From NCBI RefSeq assembly GCF_038397725.1, contig NZ_CP151634.1, forward strand, positions 3,100,001-3,164,000: a DNA stretch of 64,000 nucleotides, written 5' to 3'. Shown piece by piece: positions 35,316 to 43,487 of this stretch. Numbering within the stretch: the first letter of the stretch is position 1; each line of letters opens with the position of its first letter. Under the pieces are notes generated by a model, which searched no databases, was not told the origin of the DNA, and saw nothing but the letters and a program-made list of their open reading frames with translations. This DNA is from Microbacterium sp. LWO13-1.2 (lineage in GTDB: Bacteria; Actinomycetota; Actinomycetes; Actinomycetales; Microbacteriaceae). Position numbers and translations under genes: made by a program.

Positions 35316-35896
35316 CCCTGCTCACGCTCGTCCGCCACGGTCAGACCGATTGGAACCTCGACCGCCGTATCCAGGGCACCACGGACATCGCTCTGAACGA
35401 CACCGGACGCGCCGATGCACGCACGGCGGCCGCGCTCCTCGCCGATGGAACGCACCACACGATCTATGCCAGTCCTCTGGTGCGCGCACACGAGACCGCG
35501 CAGATCATCGCTTCGGAGCTCGGCCTCGACACGCCGCTGCTCGTTCCCGACATGCGGGAGCGGGAGTTCGGTGCGGGCGAGGGGATGCTGGTCACCGACT
35601 ACATCCAGACCTACGGCGATTGGCTCTCCGACGTGCCTGGTGCGGAGTCGCTCGCCCAGGTTTGCGATCGCTCCATGTCGGCGCTTCATCGGATCGCCAG
35701 GGACGCGCGTCGCCGCTCGGCGCCCCTCGCCGAGTCCGTCATCGTCGTGACCCACGGCGGCGTGATCCGTTCGCTGATCGACCATGTCTCGGGCGGCACT
35801 CTGCCTCGGGACGGCGAACCGCTCCGCAACGGCTCAGTGCACCGATTCGAGGCGTCCCCCGGATCGCTGCGCCTGCTCGAGCACGCCGTCCTCTGA
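35312..35896 (+). CDS. Histidine phosphatase (phosphoglycerate mutase-like)
   Basis: A 194-residue branch-1 histidine phosphatase. LVRHGQT (6-12) has the phospho-accepting His, the acid-base residues sit in ASPLVRAHETA and EREFG, and VTHGGVIRSL has the second catalytic His. It is a monomeric-type small acid phosphatase; substrate unknown. The GTG start overlaps the sirtuin stop (GTGA). It is convergent with the dehydrogenase E2 gene, with only seven bases between stops and no visible terminator. Confidence 0.9.
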   Translation: MTLLTLVRHGQTDWNLDRRIQGTTDIALNDTGRADARTAAALLADGTHHTIYASPLVRAHETAQIIASELGLDTPLLVPDMREREFGAGEGMLVTDYIQTYGDWLSDVPGAESLAQVCDRSMSALHRIARDARRRSAPLAESVIVVTHGGVIRSLIDHVSGGTLPRDGEPLRNGSVHRFEASPGSLRLLEHAVL

Positions 35897-35903
35897 CAGA
35901 TCG

Positions 35904-37274
35904 TCAGCTGAGCAGCATCGCCCGCCCCGGTTCCTCCAGGATGTCGGCGACATCCTTGAGGAATCGCGCCCCTTCCGCGCCGTCCACGAGACGGTGATCG
36001 AAGGAGAGGCTCAGCGTCATCATCTGACGCAGCGCGATCTCGCCGCGGTACTCCCACGGCTGTCGGCGGACCGCGCCGACCGCGAGGATTCCGGACTGTC
36101 CCGGCGGCAGGATCGGAGTGCCCGCATCGACGCCGAAGACGCCGATGTTCGAGATCGAGAAGGTCCCGCCGGCGAGTTCCGCCGGTGACGTCTTCCCGGC
36201 GCGCGCGGTCTCCGCGAGGGAGCGCAACGCATCGGCGAGTTCGACGAGTGTGAGCCGTTCCGCGTCTCGGATGTTCGGGACGATGAGCCCTCGCTCCGTC
36301 GCTGCGGCGATGCCGAGGTCGACGAAGTGGTGCTGCACGATCTCTGCCGCAGCTTCGTCCCAACTCGAGTTCAAGCCCGGGGTGCGCCCCAACGCGAGGC
36401 ACACGGCCTTCGCGATAATCGCGAGAGGGCCGATCCGATGACCGGAGAGCGAGCGGTCCTCGCGCAGTGACGCGAGCAGATCCATCGTCGCCGTGACGTC
36501 GACCGTGTGGAAGACCGTCACGTGCGGCGCGGTGAAGGCGCTCTGCACCATGGCCGCGGCCGTGTGCTTACGAACCCCGCGGATCGGGATCCGCGTCTCT
36601 CGCTCCGCGTCGGCGAAGGATCCGACCGACCGCGGTGCCGCGAACCCGATCGCTTCGGCAGCGGGAGTTTCGACGGCCGTTGCAGCGCCGACCCGCTCAG
36701 CGTAGACATCGACGTCGCGGCGGGTGATCACCCGATCGCCGACCTCCGCAGCCACCAGGACGAGATCGATGCCCAGACGCTTCGCGTGAGCGCGCACGGG
36801 GGGCGTGGAGCGCGGGCGCTCGAGGACCTGCTCCGTGGTCGCTCGGGGACTGGCGTCGTGCGGGGCTGCTTCGAGCACTGCGGTGTCGGCCGAGACGGAC
36901 ACCGCCGAAGCGCGGCGGGTTCGACGAGCGGGGCGACCGGAAGACGACGGTGCTGCACCGTAACCGACGAGGTTCGGCTGCGCCTTCTCCTGCGGTTTGT
37001 CCTGGGCAGGCGCATCCGTCGTTGACGGCTCCTCACCGACCACATCGAATTCGATCAGCGGAGCGCCAACGGCGACGGTCTCCCCCGCCTCCGCATGCAG
37101 CGCAGACACCGTTCCCGCATAGGGCGACGGAAGCTCGACCACGGCCTTCGCCGTCTCCACCTCGGCGAGCGTCTGGTTCAAGGCGACGGCGTCGCCGGGT
37201 GCGACCAGCCACTGCACGACCTCGGCCTCGGTGAGTCCTTCACCGAGGTCGGGAAGTCGGAACTCGGCGATCAT
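35904..37274 (-). CDS. 2-oxoacid dehydrogenase E2, dihydrolipoyl acyltransferase
   Basis: A 456-residue E2 with three parts. The N-terminal lipoyl domain has its lipoylated Lys43 in VETAKAVVEL; the peripheral subunit-binding domain is at about 155-190 (PPVRAHAKRLGIDLVLV); the C-terminal catalytic domain has SFDHRLVDG (His427, Asp431). Linkers are Ala/Pro/Ser-rich. With the E1 genes just upstream it makes acyl-CoA from branched-chain or related 2-oxoacids. No E3 gene lies in the cluster, so E3 is shared with another complex. Its ATG overlaps the E1beta stop by four bases. Confidence 0.93.
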   Translation of the reverse strand: MIAEFRLPDLGEGLTEAEVVQWLVAPGDAVALNQTLAEVETAKAVVELPSPYAGTVSALHAEAGETVAVGAPLIEFDVVGEEPSTTDAPAQDKPQEKAQPNLVGYGAAPSSSGRPARRTRRASAVSVSADTAVLEAAPHDASPRATTEQVLERPRSTPPVRAHAKRLGIDLVLVAAEVGDRVITRRDVDVYAERVGAATAVETPAAEAIGFAAPRSVGSFADAERETRIPIRGVRKHTAAAMVQSAFTAPHVTVFHTVDVTATMDLLASLREDRSLSGHRIGPLAIIAKAVCLALGRTPGLNSSWDEAAAEIVQHHFVDLGIAAATERGLIVPNIRDAERLTLVELADALRSLAETARAGKTSPAELAGGTFSISNIGVFGVDAGTPILPPGQSGILAVGAVRRQPWEYRGEIALRQMMTLSLSFDHRLVDGAEGARFLKDVADILEEPGRAMLLS

Positions 37275-38281
37275 GCTTCGGCCCCCGTCAGGCTGTTCGG
37301 ACGGTCCAGAACCCGGTCGACGGCATCGAGGAGCCGGTCGAGATCCGGGAGGTGGTACTTCTCCAGCTTGGCCGGCGGGTACGGGATGTCGTGGCCGGTG
37401 ACCCTGAGGGGTGCGGATTCCAGGTACTCGAAGCAGCGCTCGGTGATGCTGGCGATCACTTCGGCGGCGACTCCTGCTTCTCGCGATGCCTCGTGAGCGA
37501 CGACGACACGCCCGGTCTTGCGCACGGATGCAGCGACGGAGTCGTAGTCGATCGGCGACAGAGAGCGCAGGTCGATGACCTCGATCGAGATGCCGTCGTC
37601 CTCGGCCGCCTCGGCCGCCTGCAGCGCGGTGGAGACCATGGCGCCGTAGGTGATGAGCGTGGCATCCGTGCCTTCACGCACCACACGGGCGAGGCCCATC
37701 GGAGGTGCGTCCGCGAGCGGGGCATCGAGGTCGACCTCCCCCTTGTGGTGATAGAGCCGCTTGGGCTCGAAGAAGATCACCGGGTCGTCGGAGGCGATCG
37801 CCTGGCGGAGGCTGCGATAGGCGTCCTCCGGGTTGGACACGGCGATCACGCGAAGCCCGGCCGTGTGCACGAAGTATGCCTCCGGCGACTCCGAGTGGTG
37901 CTCGGCCGCCCCGATGCCGCCCGCCCAGGGAATGCGGATGGTGATCGGCATCCGCACGCGGCCCTGCGTGCGATAGTGCAGCTTGGCGACCTGAGCGACG
38001 ATCTGGTCGAACGCCGGATAGACGAATCCGTCGAACTGGATCTCGACGACCGGGCGATACCCGCGGAACGCCAGACCGACGGCGGTGCCGACGATGCCGG
38101 ACTCAGCCAGTGGAGTGTCGATGACGCGCTTCGCGCCGAACTCGTCGAGCAGACCGTCGGTGATGCGGAACACGCCGCCCAGCTTGCCGATGTCCTCGCC
38201 GAGGAGCACGACCTTGTCGTCGTCGCGCATGGCCTGACGCAGGCCGGCCCCGAGGGCCTTGCCCAGAGTGAGCTCGGTCAT
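37271..38281 (-). CDS. 2-oxoacid dehydrogenase E1 beta subunit
   Basis: A 336-residue E1beta. Typical stretches are LGEDIGKLGGVFRIT, the RVIDTPLAESGIVGTAVGLA segment with the thiamine-activating Glu, YRPVVEIQFDGFVYPAFDQI, and the C-terminal EVIDLRSLSPIDYDSV. The ATG at 38281 has GGGAGGTG before it; a longer frame runs antisense-like through E1alpha. It pairs with the alpha subunit in the decarboxylating E1 heterotetramer of the branched-chain oxoacid complex. Two bases separate it from the E1alpha stop. Confidence 0.94.
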   Translation of the reverse strand: MTELTLGKALGAGLRQAMRDDDKVVLLGEDIGKLGGVFRITDGLLDEFGAKRVIDTPLAESGIVGTAVGLAFRGYRPVVEIQFDGFVYPAFDQIVAQVAKLHYRTQGRVRMPITIRIPWAGGIGAAEHHSESPEAYFVHTAGLRVIAVSNPEDAYRSLRQAIASDDPVIFFEPKRLYHHKGEVDLDAPLADAPPMGLARVVREGTDATLITYGAMVSTALQAAEAAEDDGISIEVIDLRSLSPIDYDSVAASVRKTGRVVVAHEASREAGVAAEVIASITERCFEYLESAPLRVTGHDIPYPPAKLEKYHLPDLDRLLDAVDRVLDRPNSLTGAEA

Positions 38282-38283
38282 CG

Positions 38284-39399
38284 TCACACCTCCCCGTCGA
38301 ACGTCGCGAGGTAGGCGGCGTACTCGCCGCGCTGACGCTCGAGCCCGGTGTGCGGTTCGGCGTAGACGCCGTCGAACACCGCGAGCGGCGGGCGCGTCGT
38401 CATGCCGAGGCAAGCCGCACGCATGTCCCGCGCCACGTCGTCGGCCGCGGCCTGAGTCTCGGCGAGATGCTCATCGCTGAGCTCACCTGCTGCGCGCAGA
38501 TGCGCCTCGAGGCGCGCGATCGGGTCGCGCTGGCGCCACTGATCCAGCTCGGCGCTCTCCCGGTAGCGGGTCGGGTCGTCCGCCGTGGTGTGCGGGCCCA
38601 TGCGGTAGGTAACCGCTTCGATGTAGGCAGGGCCCTTGCCGGCGCGGGCGTGAGCGAGCGCCCAGCGCATCGCCGCCATGCACGCCAGGACATCGTTGCC
38701 GTCGACACGGAGGCTCGGGATTCCGAATCCCGGCGCTCGGCCGGCGATCGGATACTGGGACTGCAGCGCGACCGGCTCGGAAATCGCCCAGTGGTTGTTC
38801 TGGCAGACGAAGACGACAGGAGCCTGGTACGACGAGGCGAAGATCATCGCCTCGTTCACGTCACCCTGGCTGGTGGCTCCGTCGCCGAAGTACGTCACTG
38901 CGACCTCGTCGGCGCCGTCGTGCTTGATGCCGAGCGCGTAGCCGACCGCGTGCAGGGTCTGCGCGCCGATGATGATCTGCAACGGTGCGACGCGCAGACC
39001 AGACGGGTCGTGGCCGGCGCCTTCCTCACCACGCCACATCCGGACGTAGTCGCCGGGGGCCGCACCGCGTGCGTAGATCACGCCGGTCTCCCGGTAACTC
39101 GGGAAGATGTAGTCCTGCGGAGCGATCGCGCGGGCAGTACCGATCTGAGTCGCCTCCTGACCCTGGCACGGCGCCCAGAGCCCGAGCTGCCCCTGGCGCT
39201 GCAGGGCGACGCCCTCGGCGTCGATGCGGCGAAGAATGATCATGTCTCGGTGCAGTGCCCGCAGCTGTTCTGCATCGACGTCGGCGACGTATGCATCCAG
39301 CTGGGGGTTCGAGATGCGAGTGCCGTCCGGTGTCAGGATGCGCTCAGTGAGCTCCAGATCCTGTGCGGTGTCGGCGATCGGCGTGATCTGCGGTGACAT
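38284..39399 (-). CDS. 2-oxoacid dehydrogenase E1 alpha subunit
   Basis: A 371-residue thiamine-diphosphate enzyme of the BCKDH/PDH E1alpha type. Marks: IFPSYRETGVIYARG, GDGATSQGDVNEAMIFAS (the GDG-x(n)-N thiamine motif), CQNNHWAISEP and the loop RMGPHTTADDPTRYR with conserved His and Arg. The sequence style points to branched-chain oxoacids, but pyruvate or related acids cannot be excluded. First gene of the operon; the upstream 171 bases are shared with the divergent Lrp gene and carry a palindrome likely bound by it. Confidence 0.94.
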   Translation of the reverse strand: MSPQITPIADTAQDLELTERILTPDGTRISNPQLDAYVADVDAEQLRALHRDMIILRRIDAEGVALQRQGQLGLWAPCQGQEATQIGTARAIAPQDYIFPSYRETGVIYARGAAPGDYVRMWRGEEGAGHDPSGLRVAPLQIIIGAQTLHAVGYALGIKHDGADEVAVTYFGDGATSQGDVNEAMIFASSYQAPVVFVCQNNHWAISEPVALQSQYPIAGRAPGFGIPSLRVDGNDVLACMAAMRWALAHARAGKGPAYIEAVTYRMGPHTTADDPTRYRESAELDQWRQRDPIARLEAHLRAAGELSDEHLAETQAAADDVARDMRAACLGMTTRPPLAVFDGVYAEPHTGLERQRGEYAAYLATFDGEV

Positions 39400-39497
39400 C
39401 GTCGTCCTCCCAAGTCTCAGCGGGCCCTTGTGGGGCGCAAACGCTGCGGCCCGGCGTCTTCACCGGATGCTCTGAGCGTACGACCGTTGAACACCTC

Positions 39498-39535
39498 GCT
39501 CAAGCAATGGAAAAGCCCTTGAGCATGTTGCTCAA
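39498..39535. promoter_or_regulatory. Likely Lrp/AsnC operator between the E1alpha and lrp genes
   Basis: TTGAGCA-TGT-TGCTCAA (39519-39535) is a perfect 7-bp inverted repeat around a 3-base centre. A further half-site GCTCAAGCAA (39498-39507) stands in front. The palindrome lies 36 bases before the lrp ATG and about 120 bases before the E1alpha ATG. Lrp/AsnC regulators bind such degenerate palindromes in multiples. The regulator-site link is inference from position and symmetry. Confidence 0.6.
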
Positions 39536-39570
39536 TTCTGCGGGTTCACACCCTGCTAAGGTTTGGCACT

Positions 39571-40044
39571 ATGCCCGGACTAGACCGCATCGACCTCGAG
39601 CTGCTCGCCGCGCTCGCCGACGATCCACGGATCACGATCGTCGCCCTCGCCGAGAGTCTCGGCCTCTCTCGAAACACCATCCAGGCACGAATGGCGCGGC
39701 TGGAGCAGAGCGGGATATTCCTCTCCTACGAGCGCTCGTTCTCCACCGACGTGCTCGGCTTCCCGCTGCAGGCCTTCGTCAGCATCGGCGTGCGTCAGAC
39801 CGAGCTCCCCCGCATCATCAGCGAGCTCGCGCGCATCCCCGAGGTCGTGCAGGCGCACGGCCTCAGCGGCTCGATCGACCTGCTGGCCCGAGTGGCGTGC
39901 CGCGACGCGCGGCACCTGTTCGACACCGACGCGCGCATCCTCTCGATCGAAGGCGTGGAGCGCACCGAGACGTCCCTCGCGATGGGCGAGGTCATCCCGT
40001 TCCGGGTCGCCGGACTCATCGGCCTCGCTCGACGGGAACCTTGA
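39571..40044 (+). CDS. Lrp/AsnC-family transcriptional regulator
   Basis: A 157-residue Lrp-type regulator. The winged-helix DNA-binding part (LDRIDLELLAALADDPRITI, ESLGLSRNTIQARMARLEQ) is followed by the RAM ligand-binding domain (VSIGVRQTELPRIISELARI, VVQAHGLSGSIDLLARVAC). It diverges from the branched-chain oxoacid dehydrogenase operon, the arrangement of BkdR regulators, which sense branched-chain amino acids and control bkd genes. A palindrome lies in the shared upstream region. Its 3' end overlaps the convergent hydrolase gene by 29 bases. Confidence 0.93.
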   Translation: MPGLDRIDLELLAALADDPRITIVALAESLGLSRNTIQARMARLEQSGIFLSYERSFSTDVLGFPLQAFVSIGVRQTELPRIISELARIPEVVQAHGLSGSIDLLARVACRDARHLFDTDARILSIEGVERTETSLAMGEVIPFRVAGLIGLARREP

Positions 40045-40915
40045 GGAAACGCCGGATCGCGCCGGCCGCCTCTGCCGGCGTCTCATAGTGGATGAGATGC
40101 CCGACGTCGGCGATCTCCACGAGTGAGGCGTCGTCGAACAGGGTCGCCAGCGTGCGCTCGGCCTCGATGGGCGTGATGTCATCCTGCTGAGCGGCGACGA
40201 GCAGGGTCGGCACCGAGATCGCCGTCGCGAACCCCCGCACATCATGCGAGACGCTCGCGACGAATGCGTCGCGCAGCACGTCGCGGTCGGCGAACCGGGA
40301 GAAGTACGTGTCGTGCTGATCATGGATGAAACGTCGGAGCGCAGCATCCTTCGTCTTCGCCATCGATACGCTCATCACCCGGACGATCAGACGATTGCGC
40401 AGCAGCGCGGTACCGAGGCGGGCAGGGAGCCAGGCGCCGAGATCGTAGTAGAGCACGGCAAGCCTCGTCATCAGGCCCTTGGGTCCTTCCAGCGCCGGCG
40501 CTCCGATCGGGTTCAGCAGAATCAACCGGGGCGTCTCCAGCCCGCCGGCGACCGCAGCAGACGTGACGATCGACCCGAAGGAGTGACCGAGGATGATCGC
40601 GCCGGGCGCGACCTGAGCGGCGAACTCAGTCAGCCACGCCGCGTATTCGTCGAGATCGTGCGTGCGCCCCGGGATCGGGCCGGTCTCCCCGAAACCAGGA
40701 AGATCCGGGGCGATCACGCGGATCTCTGGAAGGTAGGCGAGCACTGGTTCGAGCCCGTGATGCTCACCGCGGAAGCCATGCACGGCGATCACCGTGGTCT
40801 CGGCGTCGGCGGGGCCGTACACCCAGTACGCCGTGGTGCCCCCGCGTACCGTCGCTTCGAGCCGCTGCACCGGAAGTCGGTTCAGACGGTCGGCGTACGG
40901 CGAGGGCACAGTCAT
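40016..40915 (-). CDS. Alpha/beta-fold hydrolase
   Basis: A 299-residue alpha/beta hydrolase. HGFRG is the oxyanion strand-loop, DLPGFGETG the usual second loop, GHSFGSIVTS the nucleophile elbow with Ser, AQQDDITP the acid strand, and VGHLIHYETP the catalytic His. No signal peptide. Substrate unknown; esterase or lipase-like action is inferred from the fold. It is convergent with the Lrp gene, overlapping it by 29 bases, and diverges from the exonuclease gene. Confidence 0.9.
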   Translation of the reverse strand: MTVPSPYADRLNRLPVQRLEATVRGGTTAYWVYGPADAETTVIAVHGFRGEHHGLEPVLAYLPEIRVIAPDLPGFGETGPIPGRTHDLDEYAAWLTEFAAQVAPGAIILGHSFGSIVTSAAVAGGLETPRLILLNPIGAPALEGPKGLMTRLAVLYYDLGAWLPARLGTALLRNRLIVRVMSVSMAKTKDAALRRFIHDQHDTYFSRFADRDVLRDAFVASVSHDVRGFATAISVPTLLVAAQQDDITPIEAERTLATLFDDASLVEIADVGHLIHYETPAEAAGAIRRFLKVPVERGR

Positions 40916-40982
40916 CCTTCGAGTCTACGGAGTGGCCGTGCGCCTTCCTGGCAATGTCTGCGGCCGGCTCTACCGTGAGTCC

Positions 40983-41690
40983 ATGACCCCCGCGTCCCCT
41001 CTCCCGCCCTGGCTCACCCGCGTCGGCGTCTTCGACTTGGAGACCACGGGAGTCGACGTCACAGCGGATCGCATCGTCACCGCCTACGTCGGCGTGCTGG
41101 ATGCGAAGGGCCATGAGATCGCGGCCCGATCGTGGATGGCCGACCCCGGTATTCCGATTCCGGATGGCGCCGCTGCGATCCACGGTGTGACGACAGAGCA
41201 CGCGAGGCGCGAGGGGCGCCCCGCCCGCGACGTCGTCGCCGAGATCACTGCAGCCCTGCGTGCGCTCTTGGCACAGGGCGTTCCGATCGTCGCGTACAAC
41301 GCCTCGTATGATTTCTCCCTGCTGACGCATGAGGCGCTCCGCCACGGCGTTGCCCCGCTGGTGGATCCAACGCCGATCATCGATCCGCTCGTGATCGACA
41401 AGGCTTTTGACCGATACCGACGCGGCAAGCGAACGCTCGAAGTCGTCGCGGCCCATTACGCGGTGCCCTTGGACAGCGCCCATGAGGCGTCCGCAGACGC
41501 CATCGCTGCCGGGCGCGTCGCTCAGGCGCTCGGCCGACAGTTCGAGATGCCGGACACGCCGCACGAACTGCACACCCGCCAGATCGGTTGGGCGCGGTCG
41601 CAGGCGGCAAGCCTGACCGAGTACTTCGTCAGCATCGGCCGCCTTGACCCGGAGAGCGCACTGGACGGCGCCTGGCCGATCCGCGGTTAG
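40983..41690 (+). CDS. DnaQ-like 3'-5' exonuclease
   Basis: A 235-residue DEDDh exonuclease. FDLETTG (the D and E of motif I), VAYNASYDFSLL (motif II Asp) and EASADAIAAGRV with the preceding His (HEASADA, motif III) are present. It resembles proofreading epsilon-like exonucleases of actinobacteria, not the full PolC/epsilon; substrate is single-stranded or mismatched DNA by family. The ATG at 40983 is chosen because the longer frame runs antisense through the hydrolase gene. A terminator follows. Confidence 0.88.
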   Translation: MTPASPLPPWLTRVGVFDLETTGVDVTADRIVTAYVGVLDAKGHEIAARSWMADPGIPIPDGAAAIHGVTTEHARREGRPARDVVAEITAALRALLAQGVPIVAYNASYDFSLLTHEALRHGVAPLVDPTPIIDPLVIDKAFDRYRRGKRTLEVVAAHYAVPLDSAHEASADAIAAGRVAQALGRQFEMPDTPHELHTRQIGWARSQAASLTEYFVSIGRLDPESALDGAWPIRG

Positions 41691-41703
41691 AGCGCCAACG
41701 GCA

Positions 41704-41736
41704 GGCGGAAGCAAGAACGTCGTTCCTGCTTCCGCC
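41704..41736. terminator. Bidirectional terminator hairpin
   Basis: GGCGGAAGCA (41704-41713) pairs with TGCTTCCGCC (41727-41736); the centre AGAAC/CGTTC adds a broken extension. It lies between the convergent exonuclease and DUF6458-type genes, within 14 bases of the first stop and 8 bases of the second. Confidence 0.65.
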
Positions 41737-41744
41737 CGTCGGCC

Positions 41745-42005
41745 TCAGACGACGTCGTCGTTGGTGGATGTGACCGTGCGGCGTGATGTCGGCTGTCCCG
41801 TCGCAGGATCGACGCTGGTGTGCGTCACCGCTTCAGAACGACGACGGCGAGCGAGCAGCACGATTCCGACGATGAAGACGACGACGCCCGCTCCCATGAG
41901 GATGTACCCGATCATGTCGAGATCGACGTACTCGACCTCCACGTTGACGGCGAACACGAGGATCGCGCCGATCACGAAGAGTACTACTCCGGTGCCAATG
42001 CTCAT
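41745..42005 (-). CDS. Small two-helix membrane protein (DUF6458-like)
   Basis: An 86-residue protein starting at the ATG at 42005. Two membrane helices (GVVLFVIGAILVFAV and IGYILMGAGVVVFIVGIVLL) flank a short polar turn with VEVEYVDLD, followed by an Arg cluster (ARRRR) and a Ser/Thr-rich tail. This layout is common in actinobacterial small membrane proteins of the DUF6458 group. No function is known. A longer upstream frame in the same phase is not supported. Confidence 0.8.
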   Translation of the reverse strand: MSIGTGVVLFVIGAILVFAVNVEVEYVDLDMIGYILMGAGVVVFIVGIVLLARRRRSEAVTHTSVDPATGQPTSRRTVTSTNDDVV

Positions 42006-42142
42006 GATGTCCTCCACTTCTTGCGGCGCTGTGCCGCGGACCTCCACACTCGGGGGCAGGAGCGGAGACCGGAAGGGGCTTGACAGCGCTCGGCAGGTGC
42101 TTGATGTCACGCGCGCAACGCACGGCGAAGCCGAGAAGTCGA

Positions 42143-42219
42143 TGGTGGGGCGGGCGGGACTTGAACCCGCGATCGTTGGGTTATGAGCCCACTGCCTTGA
42201 CCAGCTTGGCCACCGCCCC
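42143..42219 (-). tRNA. tRNA-Met(CAT), elongator-type
   Basis: Reading from 42219, the acceptor GGGGCGG pairs with CCGCCCC, and the discriminator A is followed by an encoded CCA. The anticodon loop is CTCATAA with CAT. The G1-C72 pair is present and the initiator C1-A72 mismatch is absent, so it is an elongator Met tRNA or possibly an Ile tRNA with lysidine; the two cannot be told apart by eye. Confidence 0.9.
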
Positions 42220-42261
42220 GTATGCATCCAGCCTAGTGCTGACTCTGCATCGTCGCCGGAG

Positions 42262-42798
42262 TCAAACCGGAACGGCCGCGCTGTGCGTCTGCAGATGCGA
42301 GAGATAGATGTCGGCGTTGGCGAGGAGCCCGGCTCGCTCCTCGTCGCTGAGGACGCGTCGCACCTTCGCCGGTACACCGGCCACCAACGAACCGTCCGGA
42401 ATCTCGGTACCACCGAGCACGACAGCGCCACCGGCGATGAGGCATCCGGCGCCGATCACCGCGCCGCTGAGCACGACCGCTCCCATCCCGATCAGAGAAC
42501 CGTCTCCGATCGTGCATCCGTGCACCACAGCGTTGTGGCCGATCGAGACCTTTTCGCCGATCACGACGGGGTGACCGGCGTCGACGTGCACCGAGACGTT
42601 GTCCTGCACGTTGCTGCCCGCACCGATCACGATTCCGGCTGAATCGCCACGCAGAACGGCGTTGTACCAGACGCTCACGCCGGCCGCGAGTGAAACGTCG
42701 CCGACGATGCGCGCACCCTCGGCGACGAAGGTCGCGTCGGCGATCGACGGAGTGCGGCCCGGCAGGGCGAGAACGGATGCTCCTGGTGCGATGCTCAT
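42262..42798 (-). CDS. Gamma-class carbonic anhydrase-like protein
   Basis: A 178-residue left-handed parallel beta-helix protein of the gamma-CA/PaaY group. Hexapeptide repeats (VGDVSLAAGVSVWYNAVLRGD, IGAGSNVQDNVSVH, IGEKVSIGHNAVVHG) run through residues 30-140, and the metal-binding histidines are in SVHVDAGHP and VSIGHNAVVHGC. Family members hydrate CO2 or act on acyl-CoA-like substrates. It is monocistronic on the minus strand, between tRNA-Met and the divergent dps gene. Confidence 0.93.
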   Translation of the reverse strand: MSIAPGASVLALPGRTPSIADATFVAEGARIVGDVSLAAGVSVWYNAVLRGDSAGIVIGAGSNVQDNVSVHVDAGHPVVIGEKVSIGHNAVVHGCTIGDGSLIGMGAVVLSGAVIGAGCLIAGGAVVLGGTEIPDGSLVAGVPAKVRRVLSDEERAGLLANADIYLSHLQTHSAAVPV

Positions 42799-42872
42799 GA
42801 GGCGAGACTACCCTCGGTGACCCGGAATCCCGCGTGATTCCGGGCCGGTAAGCGGAGCCTCAGCTTGCTTGC

Positions 42873-42897
42873 GGAATGTCTGAGGCTGAGTAGCGTT
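42873..42897 (+). promoter_or_regulatory. SigH/SigR-like promoter for dps
   Basis: GGAAT (42873-42877) and GTT (42895-42897) are separated by 17 bases, close to the GGAAT-N(17-19)-GTT promoter of the oxidative-stress sigma factors SigH/SigR. The GTT lies 42 bases upstream of the dps ATG. An inverted repeat AGCCTCAG ... CTGAGGCT overlaps this area and may form a stem. Inferred by pattern only. Confidence 0.45.
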
Positions 42898-42938
42898 GTC
42901 TTCATCAGGTACGAAGAAGCCATGTCAAGGAGCGCACA

Positions 42939-43424
42939 ATGAGCAAGGCACAGACTGTTTCCACCACCGCCAGCGACCCGACCGTGGCAGCTGCCACGGC
43001 CCAGTTCCTCTCGCCCGTGGTGCTGGGTCTCGAAGCCCTCACCGTGAACGGCAAGCAGGCGCACTGGCACGTCCGCGGCGCCAACTTCGTCGGCGTGCAC
43101 GAGCTGCTCGACACCATCGTCGCCCACGCCGGCGACTTCGCCGACACCGCCGCGGAGCGCATCGTCGCTCTCGGCCTCCCGATCGACGCTCGACTGAGCA
43201 CGGTCGCCGAGAAGGCCGGCACGACCTCGGTCCCCGCCGGCTTCACCCAGTCCGACGAGCTGGTCCGCGCCGTGATCTCGGACATCGACGCCATCCTCGT
43301 CGACGTCAAGGCCGCGATCGATGGTCTCGATGAGGTCGACCTCACCAGCCAGGACGTCGCGATCGAGATCATGCGTGGTCTCGAGAAGGACCGATGGTTC
43401 CTCGTCTCGCACATCGCGGCATAA
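42939..43424 (+). CDS. dps: Dps-family ferritin-like DNA-protection protein
   Basis: A 161-residue Dps. The ferroxidase residues fit the usual pattern: His in AHWHVRGANFVGVHELLD (near 42-54), then Asp and Glu in the AGDFADTAAERI stretch. Dps forms 12-mers that store iron, use up H2O2 and coat DNA. The N-terminal tail is short and Ser/Thr-rich with one Lys, so DNA binding may be weak. RBS AAGGAG precedes the ATG. A SigH/SigR-type promoter pattern stands upstream and a strong terminator downstream. Confidence 0.95.
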   Translation: MSKAQTVSTTASDPTVAAATAQFLSPVVLGLEALTVNGKQAHWHVRGANFVGVHELLDTIVAHAGDFADTAAERIVALGLPIDARLSTVAEKAGTTSVPAGFTQSDELVRAVISDIDAILVDVKAAIDGLDEVDLTSQDVAIEIMRGLEKDRWFLVSHIAA

Positions 43425-43439
43425 GCACCACTCAAGGCA

Positions 43440-43482
43440 GGGAGGGTACCCGGGATTCGTCCCGAGTACCCTCCCTTTCTGT
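43440..43482 (+). terminator. Strong rho-independent terminator after dps
   Basis: GGGAGGGTAC-CCGGGA and TCCCGA-GTACCCTCCC form a 16-bp stem with one mispair and a TTCG tetraloop, followed by TTTCT. It ends six bases before the stop of the convergent amidohydrolase gene and may serve both. Confidence 0.88.
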
Positions 43483-43487
43483 ATGCG

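Noticed and set aside
42821..42844. CCCGGAATC/GATTCCGGG hairpin between the gamma carbonic anhydrase and dps genes
   Set aside because: It lies upstream of both divergent genes, so it is not a terminator, and no regulator can be named for it.
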